Part shown: positions 9,007 to 17,603 of the stretch, piece by piece | Layout of the letters: every line of letters begins with the position of its first letter | Numbering within the stretch: position 1 is the stretch's first letter | NCBI RefSeq assembly: GCF_900156625.1 | Contig: NZ_FTOB01000004.1 | Span: 186,001-250,000, forward strand | DNA: 64,000 bases | Direction: 5' to 3' | From: Zobellia uliginosa | Lineage (GTDB): Bacteria; Bacteroidota; Bacteroidia; Flavobacteriales; Flavobacteriaceae | Made by a program: the position numbers and the translations under genes | Notes under the pieces: generated by a model | Told to the model about the DNA's origin: nothing | Seen by the model: the letters and a program-made list of their open reading frames with translations, nothing else | Databases searched by the model: none

Positions 9007-12000
9007 ATGGCATCAAACAAAAAATACTGGAAAAACGAAGCGGAGTTAAATCCGAACGATTCCATTGTTGAGACGCTAAGACAGAACGAATTTGTTGAGC
9101 AAATTCCCGTAGATGATTTTTTGGGTGATAAAGAAGGTTTGTCCGCTACATCTACCAATAGAAGGGATTTCCTTAAATACGTTGGTTTTAGTACGGCAGC
9201 GGCCACATTGGCGGCTTGTGAGGGTCCTGTTCATAAATCCATTCCTTATGTGGTTCAACCGGAGAATATTATTCCTGGTGTTGCGAACTACTATGCTACT
9301 ACCATAGCGGATGGTTTTGATTTTGCAAGTATTCTTGTAAAGACTCGGGAAGGCCGACCAATAAAGGTTGAGAATAATAAAGATGCCAAGGTTGCGGGTT
9401 CTGCCAATGCCAGGGTACAGGCGTCTGTACTTTCGTTGTACGATAGTACGCGTTTGCAGGGTCCAATGGCCAATGGCGAGCCTGTGGAATGGTCGGTGCT
9501 TGATGCGGCGGTAAAAGCCAAGTTGGGCAGTCTTAAAGGTTCGGGGCAGCAAATCGCTTTGTTGACCCAGACATATGCCAGTCCGTCTACCGATAGGTTG
9601 ATAGCCGATATGAAGGCCGAGTTCGGCAATGTGAACCATGTGGTTTACGATGCCGTAGCCGAAGATGCCGCAGCCAGTGCTTTCGAGGCGAGATATGGCG
9701 AGCGTGCATTGGCCGATTACGATTTTGAAAAGGCAGATTTTATTGTTTCCTTCGGAGCGGATTTCTTGGGAGATTGGCAAGGAGGTGGTTATGATTCGGG
9801 TTATGCCAAGGGTAGAATTCCCAAGAAGGGCAAGATGTCGCGTCACGTACAGTTTGAAGCGAACATGACCTTGAGTGGGGCCAATGCCGATAAGCGTGTT
9901 CCTTTGACTCCAATGCAGCAAAAAATCGCCTTGGCCAAGTTGTATGCCGAATTGAACGGTAGCAGTGTTGGTGGTGAGCTTTCGAAAGGGGTGTTGAAGG
10001 CTATAAAGGATGTTGCCGCGCAGATAGCTAAGAATAAAAATGGTGCCGTAGTGGTTACGGGGCTTGATGATATAAATGCACAGACCGTTGTTTTGGCCAT
10101 CAACGAAATGTTGGGAAGTAAGGCTTTTGATGCGAAGTCGCCCCGTTATGTAAGACAGGGTAACGTGAAATCGGTTCAGAAGTTGATTGCCGACATGAAG
10201 GCCGGTAAGGTGGGTGCTTTGATAACCGATGGGGTCAATCCAATGTATACCTTGCCCAACGCCGCCGATTTTAAGGAGGGTGTTGAGAAAGTGGGGCTTT
10301 CAGTTGCTTTTTCTACCAATTGGAACGAAACTACCGAGGTCATGCAGTACACTGCTGCCGCGAATCACTTCCTTGAGTCGTGGGGTGATGTTCAGGTGAA
10401 AAAAGGGCATTATAGTTTAATGCAGCCTACTATTCAAGAGTTGTTCGATACAAGACAGTTTCAAACGGCCTTGTTGAACTGGTTGGGTAGTGATAAAAGT
10501 TATTACGATTATATTAAGGAGACTTGGTCAAATTCAATATTGGCTGGGAACGATTGGAATAAAGCGCTTCATGATGGTGTGTATTCGGGTGCTGCCGTCG
10601 CTTTTGCGGCAGGTGACGATGCTGATCCCCAGGATGAGGCCACTTCGGAAGAAGATAAGGAAATTGTCGATGCGAGTGAGGCCGAGGAAGTTGTTGCTTC
10701 CAGTGTTTCAATCACTGCGGCGATTAATGGTTTGGCCAACGCTACAAGTGGCGGGGGTATGGAATTGGAGCTTTATTCAAAAACGGGAATGGGTGCCGGT
10801 CATCAGGCTAACAACCCATGGTTGCAAGAGTTCCCTGATCCTATAACAAGGGTTTCCTGGGATAACTATGTAACGGTTTCCAAGGCCGATGCCGAACGAT
10901 TGGGCTTTGAAAACTATCATGTGGCCAACGGTGGCCTTGATGGTAGCTATGCCAATATTACGGTCAACGGTGTTACGGTAAGCAATGTTCCTGTAATTAT
11001 ACAGCCTGGTCAGGCGGTAGGTTCGATCGGACTTTCTTTTGGTTATGGAAGAAAGGTAGGTATGAAGTCTGAAATGCAGACCGGTGTAAACGCTTATCCC
11101 TTGTATCAAGATTTTAAGAGCGTTCAGTCGGCTACTATAGAAAAAGCTTCTGGTACGCATGAGTTCGCTTGTATTCAGTTGCATAAAACCTTAATGGGTA
11201 GGGGTGATATCATTAAAGAGACCACCTTGGAGATATTCAACACCAAGGATCATTCGGAGTGGAATGTTCAGCCGGTGGTATCGTTAGACCATAAAGAGGT
11301 TCCTGCTACTTCCGTGGATTTGTGGGATAGTTTTGATCGTTCTATCGGTCACCATTTCAATATGTCCATTGACCTTAATGCGTGTACCGGTTGTGGTGCC
11401 TGTGTTATTGCTTGTCATGCAGAGAACAATGTTCCCGTAGTTGGTAAGGAAGAAGTGCGGAAAAGTAGGGATATGCACTGGTTGCGTATCGATAGATATT
11501 ATTCTTCGGAGGATACCTTTGAGGACGACAATACCAAAAAGGATAATTTCGACGGTCTTTCCGGAGATAATGGTTCTTTGGGTGGTTTTGGTGAGTTGGA
11601 GCACCCAGCGGCCAATCCACAAGTGGCCTTTCAGCCTGTAATGTGTCAGCATTGTAACCATGCACCTTGTGAAACGGTATGTCCGGTTGCTGCAACATCA
11701 CATAGCCGTCAAGGTCAGAATCACATGGCGTATAACCGTTGTGTAGGTACAAGATACTGTGCCAACAACTGTCCGTATAAAGTAAGAAGGTTCAACTGGT
11801 TCTTGTATAACAACAATGATGAGTTCGATTACCACATGAACAATGATTTGGGTAAAATGGTATTGAACCCAGATGTAAACGTTCGTTCAAGAGGGGTTAT
11901 CGAAAAATGTTCGATGTGTATCCAAAAAACACAAAAAACCATTTTAGATGCCAAGAGAGATGGTCGTCTAGTAAAAGACGGCGAGTTTCAAACGGCCTGT

Positions 12001-12168
12001 TCGTCTGCCTGTAGTACTGGGGCTATCGTTTTCGGTGATGTCAATGACAAGGAAAGTAAAGTTGCCAAATTGGCCGAGAGCGACCGCATGTACCATTTAT
12101 TGGAGCATGTGGGAACAAAACCAAATGTGTTCTACCATGTTAAGGTCAGAAACACAAACGAAGCATAA
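9007..12168 (+). CDS. actB: Alternative complex III subunit ActB, molybdopterin-like/Fe-S protein
   Basis: A 1053-residue fusion of a molybdopterin-oxidoreductase-like part (about 50-740) and a ferredoxin-like part (about 770-1050). A twin-arginine motif NRRDFLKYVGF near residue 51 is followed by an AAATLAAC stretch, in line with Tat export and perhaps lipidation. Four cysteine clusters bind Fe-S centres: CTGCGACVIACHAE (about 793), CQHCNHAPCETVCPV, CVGTRYCANNCPY and CSMC with a final CSSACSTGA. In ActB the Mo cofactor is absent in known complexes, so the first part is structural. There is an acidic Glu/Asp/Ala-rich segment at about residues 533-565. Confidence 0.95.
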   Translation: MASNKKYWKNEAELNPNDSIVETLRQNEFVEQIPVDDFLGDKEGLSATSTNRRDFLKYVGFSTAAATLAACEGPVHKSIPYVVQPENIIPGVANYYATTIADGFDFASILVKTREGRPIKVENNKDAKVAGSANARVQASVLSLYDSTRLQGPMANGEPVEWSVLDAAVKAKLGSLKGSGQQIALLTQTYASPSTDRLIADMKAEFGNVNHVVYDAVAEDAAASAFEARYGERALADYDFEKADFIVSFGADFLGDWQGGGYDSGYAKGRIPKKGKMSRHVQFEANMTLSGANADKRVPLTPMQQKIALAKLYAELNGSSVGGELSKGVLKAIKDVAAQIAKNKNGAVVVTGLDDINAQTVVLAINEMLGSKAFDAKSPRYVRQGNVKSVQKLIADMKAGKVGALITDGVNPMYTLPNAADFKEGVEKVGLSVAFSTNWNETTEVMQYTAAANHFLESWGDVQVKKGHYSLMQPTIQELFDTRQFQTALLNWLGSDKSYYDYIKETWSNSILAGNDWNKALHDGVYSGAAVAFAAGDDADPQDEATSEEDKEIVDASEAEEVVASSVSITAAINGLANATSGGGMELELYSKTGMGAGHQANNPWLQEFPDPITRVSWDNYVTVSKADAERLGFENYHVANGGLDGSYANITVNGVTVSNVPVIIQPGQAVGSIGLSFGYGRKVGMKSEMQTGVNAYPLYQDFKSVQSATIEKASGTHEFACIQLHKTLMGRGDIIKETTLEIFNTKDHSEWNVQPVVSLDHKEVPATSVDLWDSFDRSIGHHFNMSIDLNACTGCGACVIACHAENNVPVVGKEEVRKSRDMHWLRIDRYYSSEDTFEDDNTKKDNFDGLSGDNGSLGGFGELEHPAANPQVAFQPVMCQHCNHAPCETVCPVAATSHSRQGQNHMAYNRCVGTRYCANNCPYKVRRFNWFLYNNNDEFDYHMNNDLGKMVLNPDVNVRSRGVIEKCSMCIQKTQKTILDAKRDGRLVKDGEFQTACSSACSTGAIVFGDVNDKESKVAKLAESDRMYHLLEHVGTKPNVFYHVKVRNTNEA

Positions 12169-12201
12169 TCGTATTTAAGTAAACAACTATAACAGAATTT
12201 T

Positions 12202-13953
12202 ATGGCGTCGCATTACGAAGCACCTATTCGAAAGCCCTTAGTTGTCGGGGATAAAGGTTACCACGATGTTAGTGTGGACATCTCTGCTCCTGTAGAAGGA
12301 AGGGCCAATAAGCATTGGTGGATTGTGTTTTCCATTGCCTTGGTAGCATTCCTATGGGGTGTAGGTTGTATCATTTATACCGTATCAACAGGTATTGGAA
12401 CATGGGGATTGAACAAGACCGTTAACTGGGCTTGGGATATTACAAACTTTGTATGGTGGGTAGGTATCGGTCACGCCGGTACCTTGATATCCGCGGTACT
12501 TTTATTGTTCCGTCAAAAGTGGAGAATGGCCATTAACCGCTCTGCGGAGGCTATGACCATCTTCTCGGTGGTACAAGCGGGACTTTTCCCGATCATACAC
12601 ATGGGGCGTCCTTGGTTGGCGTACTGGGTATTGCCTATTCCGAACCAATTCGGTTCGCTTTGGGTGAACTTTAATTCTCCCTTGCTTTGGGATGTATTCG
12701 CGATCTCTACTTACCTTTCTGTATCCTTGGTTTTCTGGTGGACCGGTTTGCTTCCCGATTTTGCCATGATACGTGATAGGGCGGTACTTCCTTTCCAAAA
12801 GAAAATATACAGCTTATTGAGTTTCGGATGGAGCGGTCGAGCAAAAGACTGGCAACGTTTTGAAGAGGTGTCTTTGGTATTGGCCGGTTTGGCAACACCA
12901 CTTGTACTTTCCGTGCACACTATTGTATCCTTTGACTTTGCTACTTCGGTGATTCCTGGATGGCATACGACGATTTTCCCTCCATACTTTGTGGCAGGGG
13001 CTATCTTCTCTGGATTTGCCATGGTGAACACGCTTTTGATCATTATGCGTAAAGTGTGTCATCTAGAAGCTTATATAACCGTTCAGCACATTGAGTTGAT
13101 GAACATCGTAATCATGATTACAGGTTCTATCGTGGGCTGTGCCTATATTACGGAGCTGTTTATGGCTTGGTATTCAGGTGTGGAGTACGAACAATATGCC
13201 TTCTTGAACAGGGCTACGGGACCTTACTGGTGGGCTTACTGGTCAATGATGACTTGTAATGTGTTCTCTCCACAGTTCATGTGGTTCAAAAAATTACGTA
13301 CCAGTATCATGTTCTCTTTCTTTATATCTATTGTCGTGAACATAGGTATGTGGTTCGAACGTTTCGTGATCATCGTTACCTCTTTACATAGGGATTACCT
13401 TCCATCATCTTGGACGATGTTCTCTCCTACCTTTGTCGATATAGGTATCTTCGTAGGTACTATTGGGTTCTTCTTTGTATTGTTCCTGCTTTATGCTAGA
13501 ACCTTCCCTGTAATTGCACAGGCTGAAGTAAAATCGATTTTGAAATCTTCGGGCCAACGTTATAAAGATCTTAGGGATGCTGGTAAGCCCTTGTATCAGA
13601 TAAAAAAGATGGATGCCTCTACAATAAAGGAAGCTGTTATTACGGATGATGTGTTGATGGGAGATGTTGTTCCTCAAAAAGATGCTAGTGAGAGCGTATC
13701 CGAACTTTTGAGTACTATCGGTACTTTCGATGCGACCAAGGAAACGGCTGACGACCTTAAGCAAATTAAGGGTGTTGGACCTCAAATGGAAGCTACCCTT
13801 AATGAAATCGGTATCTTTACTTTTGCCCAGGTGGCAAGAATGACGGCTAAGGAATACGATTTGTTAGATTCAATTACCGAATCTTTCCCAGGTAGGGCAC
13901 AACGAGACGATTGGGCCGGACAGGCAAAATTATTAAATAACAAGAAACAGTAA
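12202..13953 (+). CDS. actC: Alternative complex III subunit ActC (NrfD/PsrC type) with C-terminal HhH-like domain
   Basis: A 583-residue integral membrane protein. Residues about 35-440 carry some ten transmembrane helices with GIGHAGTLISAVLLLFRQKW (about 93-112), the signature of NrfD/PsrC quinone-binding subunits. After a cytoplasmic linker (about 440-510), residues 514-583 form a separate module, DDLKQIKGVGPQMEATLNEI followed by GRAQRDDWAGQAKLL. This resembles the helix-hairpin-helix-like domain found as a tail on some respiratory and ribosomal proteins. ActC itself binds quinol at the membrane. The next gene, actD, begins 2 bases after the stop, so the two are probably translationally coupled. 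Confidence 0.94.
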   Translation: MASHYEAPIRKPLVVGDKGYHDVSVDISAPVEGRANKHWWIVFSIALVAFLWGVGCIIYTVSTGIGTWGLNKTVNWAWDITNFVWWVGIGHAGTLISAVLLLFRQKWRMAINRSAEAMTIFSVVQAGLFPIIHMGRPWLAYWVLPIPNQFGSLWVNFNSPLLWDVFAISTYLSVSLVFWWTGLLPDFAMIRDRAVLPFQKKIYSLLSFGWSGRAKDWQRFEEVSLVLAGLATPLVLSVHTIVSFDFATSVIPGWHTTIFPPYFVAGAIFSGFAMVNTLLIIMRKVCHLEAYITVQHIELMNIVIMITGSIVGCAYITELFMAWYSGVEYEQYAFLNRATGPYWWAYWSMMTCNVFSPQFMWFKKLRTSIMFSFFISIVVNIGMWFERFVIIVTSLHRDYLPSSWTMFSPTFVDIGIFVGTIGFFFVLFLLYARTFPVIAQAEVKSILKSSGQRYKDLRDAGKPLYQIKKMDASTIKEAVITDDVLMGDVVPQKDASESVSELLSTIGTFDATKETADDLKQIKGVGPQMEATLNEIGIFTFAQVARMTAKEYDLLDSITESFPGRAQRDDWAGQAKLLNNKKQ

Positions 13954-13955
13954 TT

Positions 13956-14486
13956 ATGGCATCTAAAGCGATACACGCATATTATGACGATGATGATGTG
14001 CTAATGCTTGCCGTTAAGAAGGTAAAAGCAGCCAAGCATCACATTGAAGAGGTATATTGCCCATTTCCGGTTCACGGTTTAGACAAGGCTATGGGGCTTG
14101 CTCCTACGCGTATAGCCATTACATCGTTTCTTTACGGTTGTGTTGGTTTGACAGTGGCAACTTTGATGATGAATTACATTATGATCGAAGATTGGCCCCA
14201 AGATATTGGAGGTAAGCCTAGTTTTAGCTACTTAGAGAATATGCCGGCCTTTGTACCGATTATGTTCGAGCTTACCGTATTCTTTGCGGCTCACTTAATG
14301 GTTATCACGTTTTACCTAAGAAGCCGATTGTGGCCTTTTAAAGACGCTGAAAATCCTGATCCGCGTACTACCGATGACCATTTTTTAATGGAGATCGATA
14401 TACACGATAACGAAAAAGAATTGAGAGATCTGTTGTTGGATACAGGGGCAGTCGAAATAAATATAGTGGAAAAAAACAGTCATTAA
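13956..14486 (+). CDS. actD: Alternative complex III subunit ActD (DUF3341)
   Basis: A 176-residue protein with an N-terminal cytoplasmic part containing CPFPVHGLDKAMGLAPTRIA (about 31-50). Two transmembrane helices follow (about 50-72 and 93-118), and then an acidic tail. This is the DUF3341 layout of ActD, the small membrane subunit that holds ActC and ActF together. It follows actC after 2 bases and precedes actE by 2 bases. Confidence 0.94.
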   Translation: MASKAIHAYYDDDDVLMLAVKKVKAAKHHIEEVYCPFPVHGLDKAMGLAPTRIAITSFLYGCVGLTVATLMMNYIMIEDWPQDIGGKPSFSYLENMPAFVPIMFELTVFFAAHLMVITFYLRSRLWPFKDAENPDPRTTDDHFLMEIDIHDNEKELRDLLLDTGAVEINIVEKNSH

Positions 14487-14488
14487 AT

Positions 14489-15049
14489 ATGAACAGTTTT
14501 AGCAAAATAGGAATTGTTTTCGGGTTGCTACTGTGCGTTACGGCTTGTGCCGATAAGAACAGTCCCAACTATCAGTATATGCCTAATATGTACGAACCGG
14601 TAGGCTATGAAGCCTATGGGGAAGTCGATTTTCTGCCAAACGGGCAAGAGGCCATGGTGCCTCCTGCAAATACGATTTCGCGGGGATGGATTCCTTATGG
14701 TTACGAAAACACACCGGAAGGGAAGGAGTTGGCCAGGGTACAAAAGAGTCCTCTAGATTCATTGAACATTGAATCTGATTTGGCGGTTGGTGCCGAGTTG
14801 TATACCATTTATTGTGCGATTTGTCATGGTGACAAGGGCGACGGTCAGGGTACATTGGTAAAAAGAGAAAAGATTCTAGGGGTACCGAGTTACGCCGATG
14901 AGGCACGTAACATTACTGTAGGTACGGCTTACCATACAATTCAGTACGGTTTGAACTCAATGGGGTCTTATGCATCCCAATTGGATACCAAGGAGATGTG
15001 GCAGGTTTCGGAGTACGTGATGAAATTGAAACAAGACTTAACGAAATAA
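14489..15049 (+). CDS. actE: Alternative complex III subunit ActE, monoheme cytochrome c lipoprotein
   Basis: A 186-residue protein. The N-terminus MNSFSKIGIVFGLLLCVTAC is a lipoprotein signal, with Cys20 as the likely lipid-bearing residue. One heme site, CAICH, lies near residue 110, followed by GDKGDGQG, and a distal Met (NSMGSY, about 155) may be the axial ligand. ActE accepts electrons from ActA and is placed at the outer face of the inner membrane, where it can pass them to the oxidase encoded just downstream. Confidence 0.94.
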   Translation: MNSFSKIGIVFGLLLCVTACADKNSPNYQYMPNMYEPVGYEAYGEVDFLPNGQEAMVPPANTISRGWIPYGYENTPEGKELARVQKSPLDSLNIESDLAVGAELYTIYCAICHGDKGDGQGTLVKREKILGVPSYADEARNITVGTAYHTIQYGLNSMGSYASQLDTKEMWQVSEYVMKLKQDLTK

Positions 15050-15065
15050 TACTTAGAAAAGGGAT

Positions 15066-16394
15066 ATGTATACGTTTTCAAACAAATTAAAGATCGGTTC
15101 CTTTGTTTTAATGGCGCTTGGAATACTTGGTATTGCAATCGGATTCATTTCGGCACCGAGTACCGTTGAAGAAGCAAAAGCTATTGTTGCCAGTCATGGT
15201 GACGGACACGGTGATGCTCATGGTGCTGCGGACGCACATGCCGCGGTGGCTGCCGATGCGCATGGTGAAGCGGCAGAAGCGCACGACGCCTCGCATGACG
15301 AGCATGTTTTTCACCAATTAAGGAACAAGCCATGGGCGGCGCTTTACGTTGCGGCATTCTTTTTCTTTATGATCGCATTGGGAGTATTGGCCTTCTATGC
15401 CATTCAACGAGCGGCCCAAGCGGGTTGGTCGCCACTGTTATTTCGTGTGATGGAAGGAATTACGGCCTATTTGGTGCCTGGTGGTATAATTGTATTTGTA
15501 ATATTGGTACTTTCCGTTTTGCACATGAACCACCTATTTGTTTGGATGGATCCCGAAGTGGTGGCGCATGATCACCTTTTACAAGGAAAATCAGGGTATT
15601 TGAACCCTACTTTCTTCTTGATTCGTGCCGCTATATTCTTAGGAGGATGGATATTCTATAGAGAGTACTCTAGGAAACTTTCGCTTAGACAAGATGAATC
15701 TGACGATAATTCAAACTTTAAATTGAACTTTAGATGGTCTGCTGCTTTCTTGGTGTTCTATTTGGTTTCTGAGTCTATCATGTCTTGGGATTGGATCATG
15801 AGTGTTGATCCACACTGGTTTAGTACACTTTTTGGATGGTATGTGTTCGCCAGTATGTTCGTGTCGGGTATTACGGTAATCGCTATGATAACCATATACT
15901 TGAAGTCGAAGGGATATCTGCCAGATGTTAATGATAGCCATATTCATGATTTGGCAAAGTTTATGTTCGGTATCAGTATTTTCTGGACTTATCTTTGGTT
16001 CTCTCAGTTTATGTTGATTTGGTATTCCAATATTCCTGAAGAAGTTACTTATTACGTAACTCGAATTGCCGATTACAGATTGCCATTTTTCGGAATGGTC
16101 GCTATGAACTTTTTATTTCCGGTATTGCTCTTGATGAATAGTGATTACAAACGTCTGAACTGGTTTGTGGTTCTGACGGGTATCGTTATTTTGGCAGGGC
16201 ACTATATGGATATCTTTAATATGATAATGCCATCTACGGTGGGTGATCAATGGTTTATTGGTATTCCTGAGATAGGATCGATACTATTCTTTGCTGGAGC
16301 CTTTATTTTCTGGGTTTTCCGTGCCTTGAGCAGTGCGCCTTTACAACCGAAGCGAAATCCGTTTATAGAAGAAAGCAGGCATTTTCATTATTAG
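15066..16394 (+). CDS. actF: Alternative complex III subunit ActF (NrfD-like) with His-rich insertion
   Basis: A 442-residue membrane protein paralogous to ActC with about ten helices; the motif SESIMSWDWIMSVDPHWFST (about 236-255) is typical of ActF. Between the first helix and the second there is a His/Ala/Asp-rich stretch (about residues 37-82) in which His recurs every three to five residues. ActF is the second large membrane subunit and is proposed to take part in proton movement. Its gene is 16 bases after actE. Confidence 0.93.
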   Translation: MYTFSNKLKIGSFVLMALGILGIAIGFISAPSTVEEAKAIVASHGDGHGDAHGAADAHAAVAADAHGEAAEAHDASHDEHVFHQLRNKPWAALYVAAFFFFMIALGVLAFYAIQRAAQAGWSPLLFRVMEGITAYLVPGGIIVFVILVLSVLHMNHLFVWMDPEVVAHDHLLQGKSGYLNPTFFLIRAAIFLGGWIFYREYSRKLSLRQDESDDNSNFKLNFRWSAAFLVFYLVSESIMSWDWIMSVDPHWFSTLFGWYVFASMFVSGITVIAMITIYLKSKGYLPDVNDSHIHDLAKFMFGISIFWTYLWFSQFMLIWYSNIPEEVTYYVTRIADYRLPFFGMVAMNFLFPVLLLMNSDYKRLNWFVVLTGIVILAGHYMDIFNMIMPSTVGDQWFIGIPEIGSILFFAGAFIFWVFRALSSAPLQPKRNPFIEESRHFHY

Positions 16395-16424
16395 TAATTT
16401 TAACGTATAATAGTAGAACGTACG

Positions 16425-17537
16425 ATGACTACATTATTGACTTTAGTGGTTTTGGCCCTTGTGGCAATAGCGATTTGGCAGATGACGAAGATTTTCGAAC
16501 TGTCTCAGCTCAAGGCCGAAAATTCTCAAATAGCTAACGATTCAGATAACAAGACGAACGGATATCTACTGTTTGCGTTTCTTATCTTTATCTATGGTAT
16601 AACCATTTTCAGCTTTTGGAATTATGGTAAATACTTACTACCGGAAGCGGCATCCGAACACGGTAGCGATTACGACTCCCTAATGTTGGTGTCTATGGTG
16701 ATCATTTTCATCGTACAGACCTTGACCCAGGCTTTGCTTCATTATTTCGGATACAAATACCGAGGGGTGAAAGGGAGAAAGGCACTTTTCTTTGCCGATA
16801 ACGACCGTTTGGAGTTTATATGGACTATAATTCCGGTAATCGTATTGGCAGGTCTTATCCTTTGGGGATTGTATACATGGACCAATATTATGGATGTCAA
16901 TGACGAGGATGATCCTATCGTTGTGGAGCTTTATGCACAACAGTTTAACTGGACGGCCAGGTACGCTGGTGACGATAATGTCTTAGGAAAGGCCAACGTT
17001 AGAATGATCGATATCAATAAGGCCAATGTACTTGGTTTGGATGAATCGGACACTTATGCTGCCGATGATATCATTGTAAAGGAATTGCACTTGCCCGTGG
17101 GTAGAAAGGTAAACTTCAAAATGCGCTCACAAGATGTGTTGCATTCCGCTTATATGCCTCACTTTAGGGCGCAAATGAACTGTGTGCCCGGTATGATTAC
17201 CGAGTTCTCTTTTACGCCTATTTACACAACAGAGGAAATGCGTCAGAATCCCGATGTTGCAGCTAAGGTAAAGCGTACTAACGAAATCAGGGCTGAGAGA
17301 GCCGCGAAAGGTGAAGACAATTCCGACCCTTGGGAATTTGATTATGTCTTACTTTGTAACAAGATTTGTGGAAAATCGCATTACAACATGCAAATGAAAA
17401 TTATCGTTGAGACCCAAGAAGAGTATGACGCTTGGATCGCCGAGCAAAAAACTTTCGGTCAAAACGTAATGGGGCAGGCCGATGCGGGTTCTGCAAACGA
17501 TTTTGGTAAACTTGAAACGGCTACGGCGAGTCACTAG
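16425..17537 (+). CDS. coxB: Cytochrome c oxidase subunit II
   Basis: A 370-residue subunit II. Up to four hydrophobic segments precede the periplasmic cupredoxin domain (about 155-345), against two in the classical form. The CuA ligands are H240 (LHSAY), C311, C315, H319 and M322 in CNKICGKSHYNM. The usual Glu of CxExC is Lys313 here. A charged insertion of about 35 residues (about 270-305) separates the His strand from the Cys loop. It receives electrons from cytochrome c or ActE and passes them to subunit I. It lies directly downstream of actF. Confidence 0.94.
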   Translation: MTTLLTLVVLALVAIAIWQMTKIFELSQLKAENSQIANDSDNKTNGYLLFAFLIFIYGITIFSFWNYGKYLLPEAASEHGSDYDSLMLVSMVIIFIVQTLTQALLHYFGYKYRGVKGRKALFFADNDRLEFIWTIIPVIVLAGLILWGLYTWTNIMDVNDEDDPIVVELYAQQFNWTARYAGDDNVLGKANVRMIDINKANVLGLDESDTYAADDIIVKELHLPVGRKVNFKMRSQDVLHSAYMPHFRAQMNCVPGMITEFSFTPIYTTEEMRQNPDVAAKVKRTNEIRAERAAKGEDNSDPWEFDYVLLCNKICGKSHYNMQMKIIVETQEEYDAWIAEQKTFGQNVMGQADAGSANDFGKLETATASH

Positions 17538-17603
17538 GTCTTTCTACGGAAGGCGTACTTGCTAGTTAGAAAAGGAAAATTTTATAATTAAAGAATAACA
17601 AAT

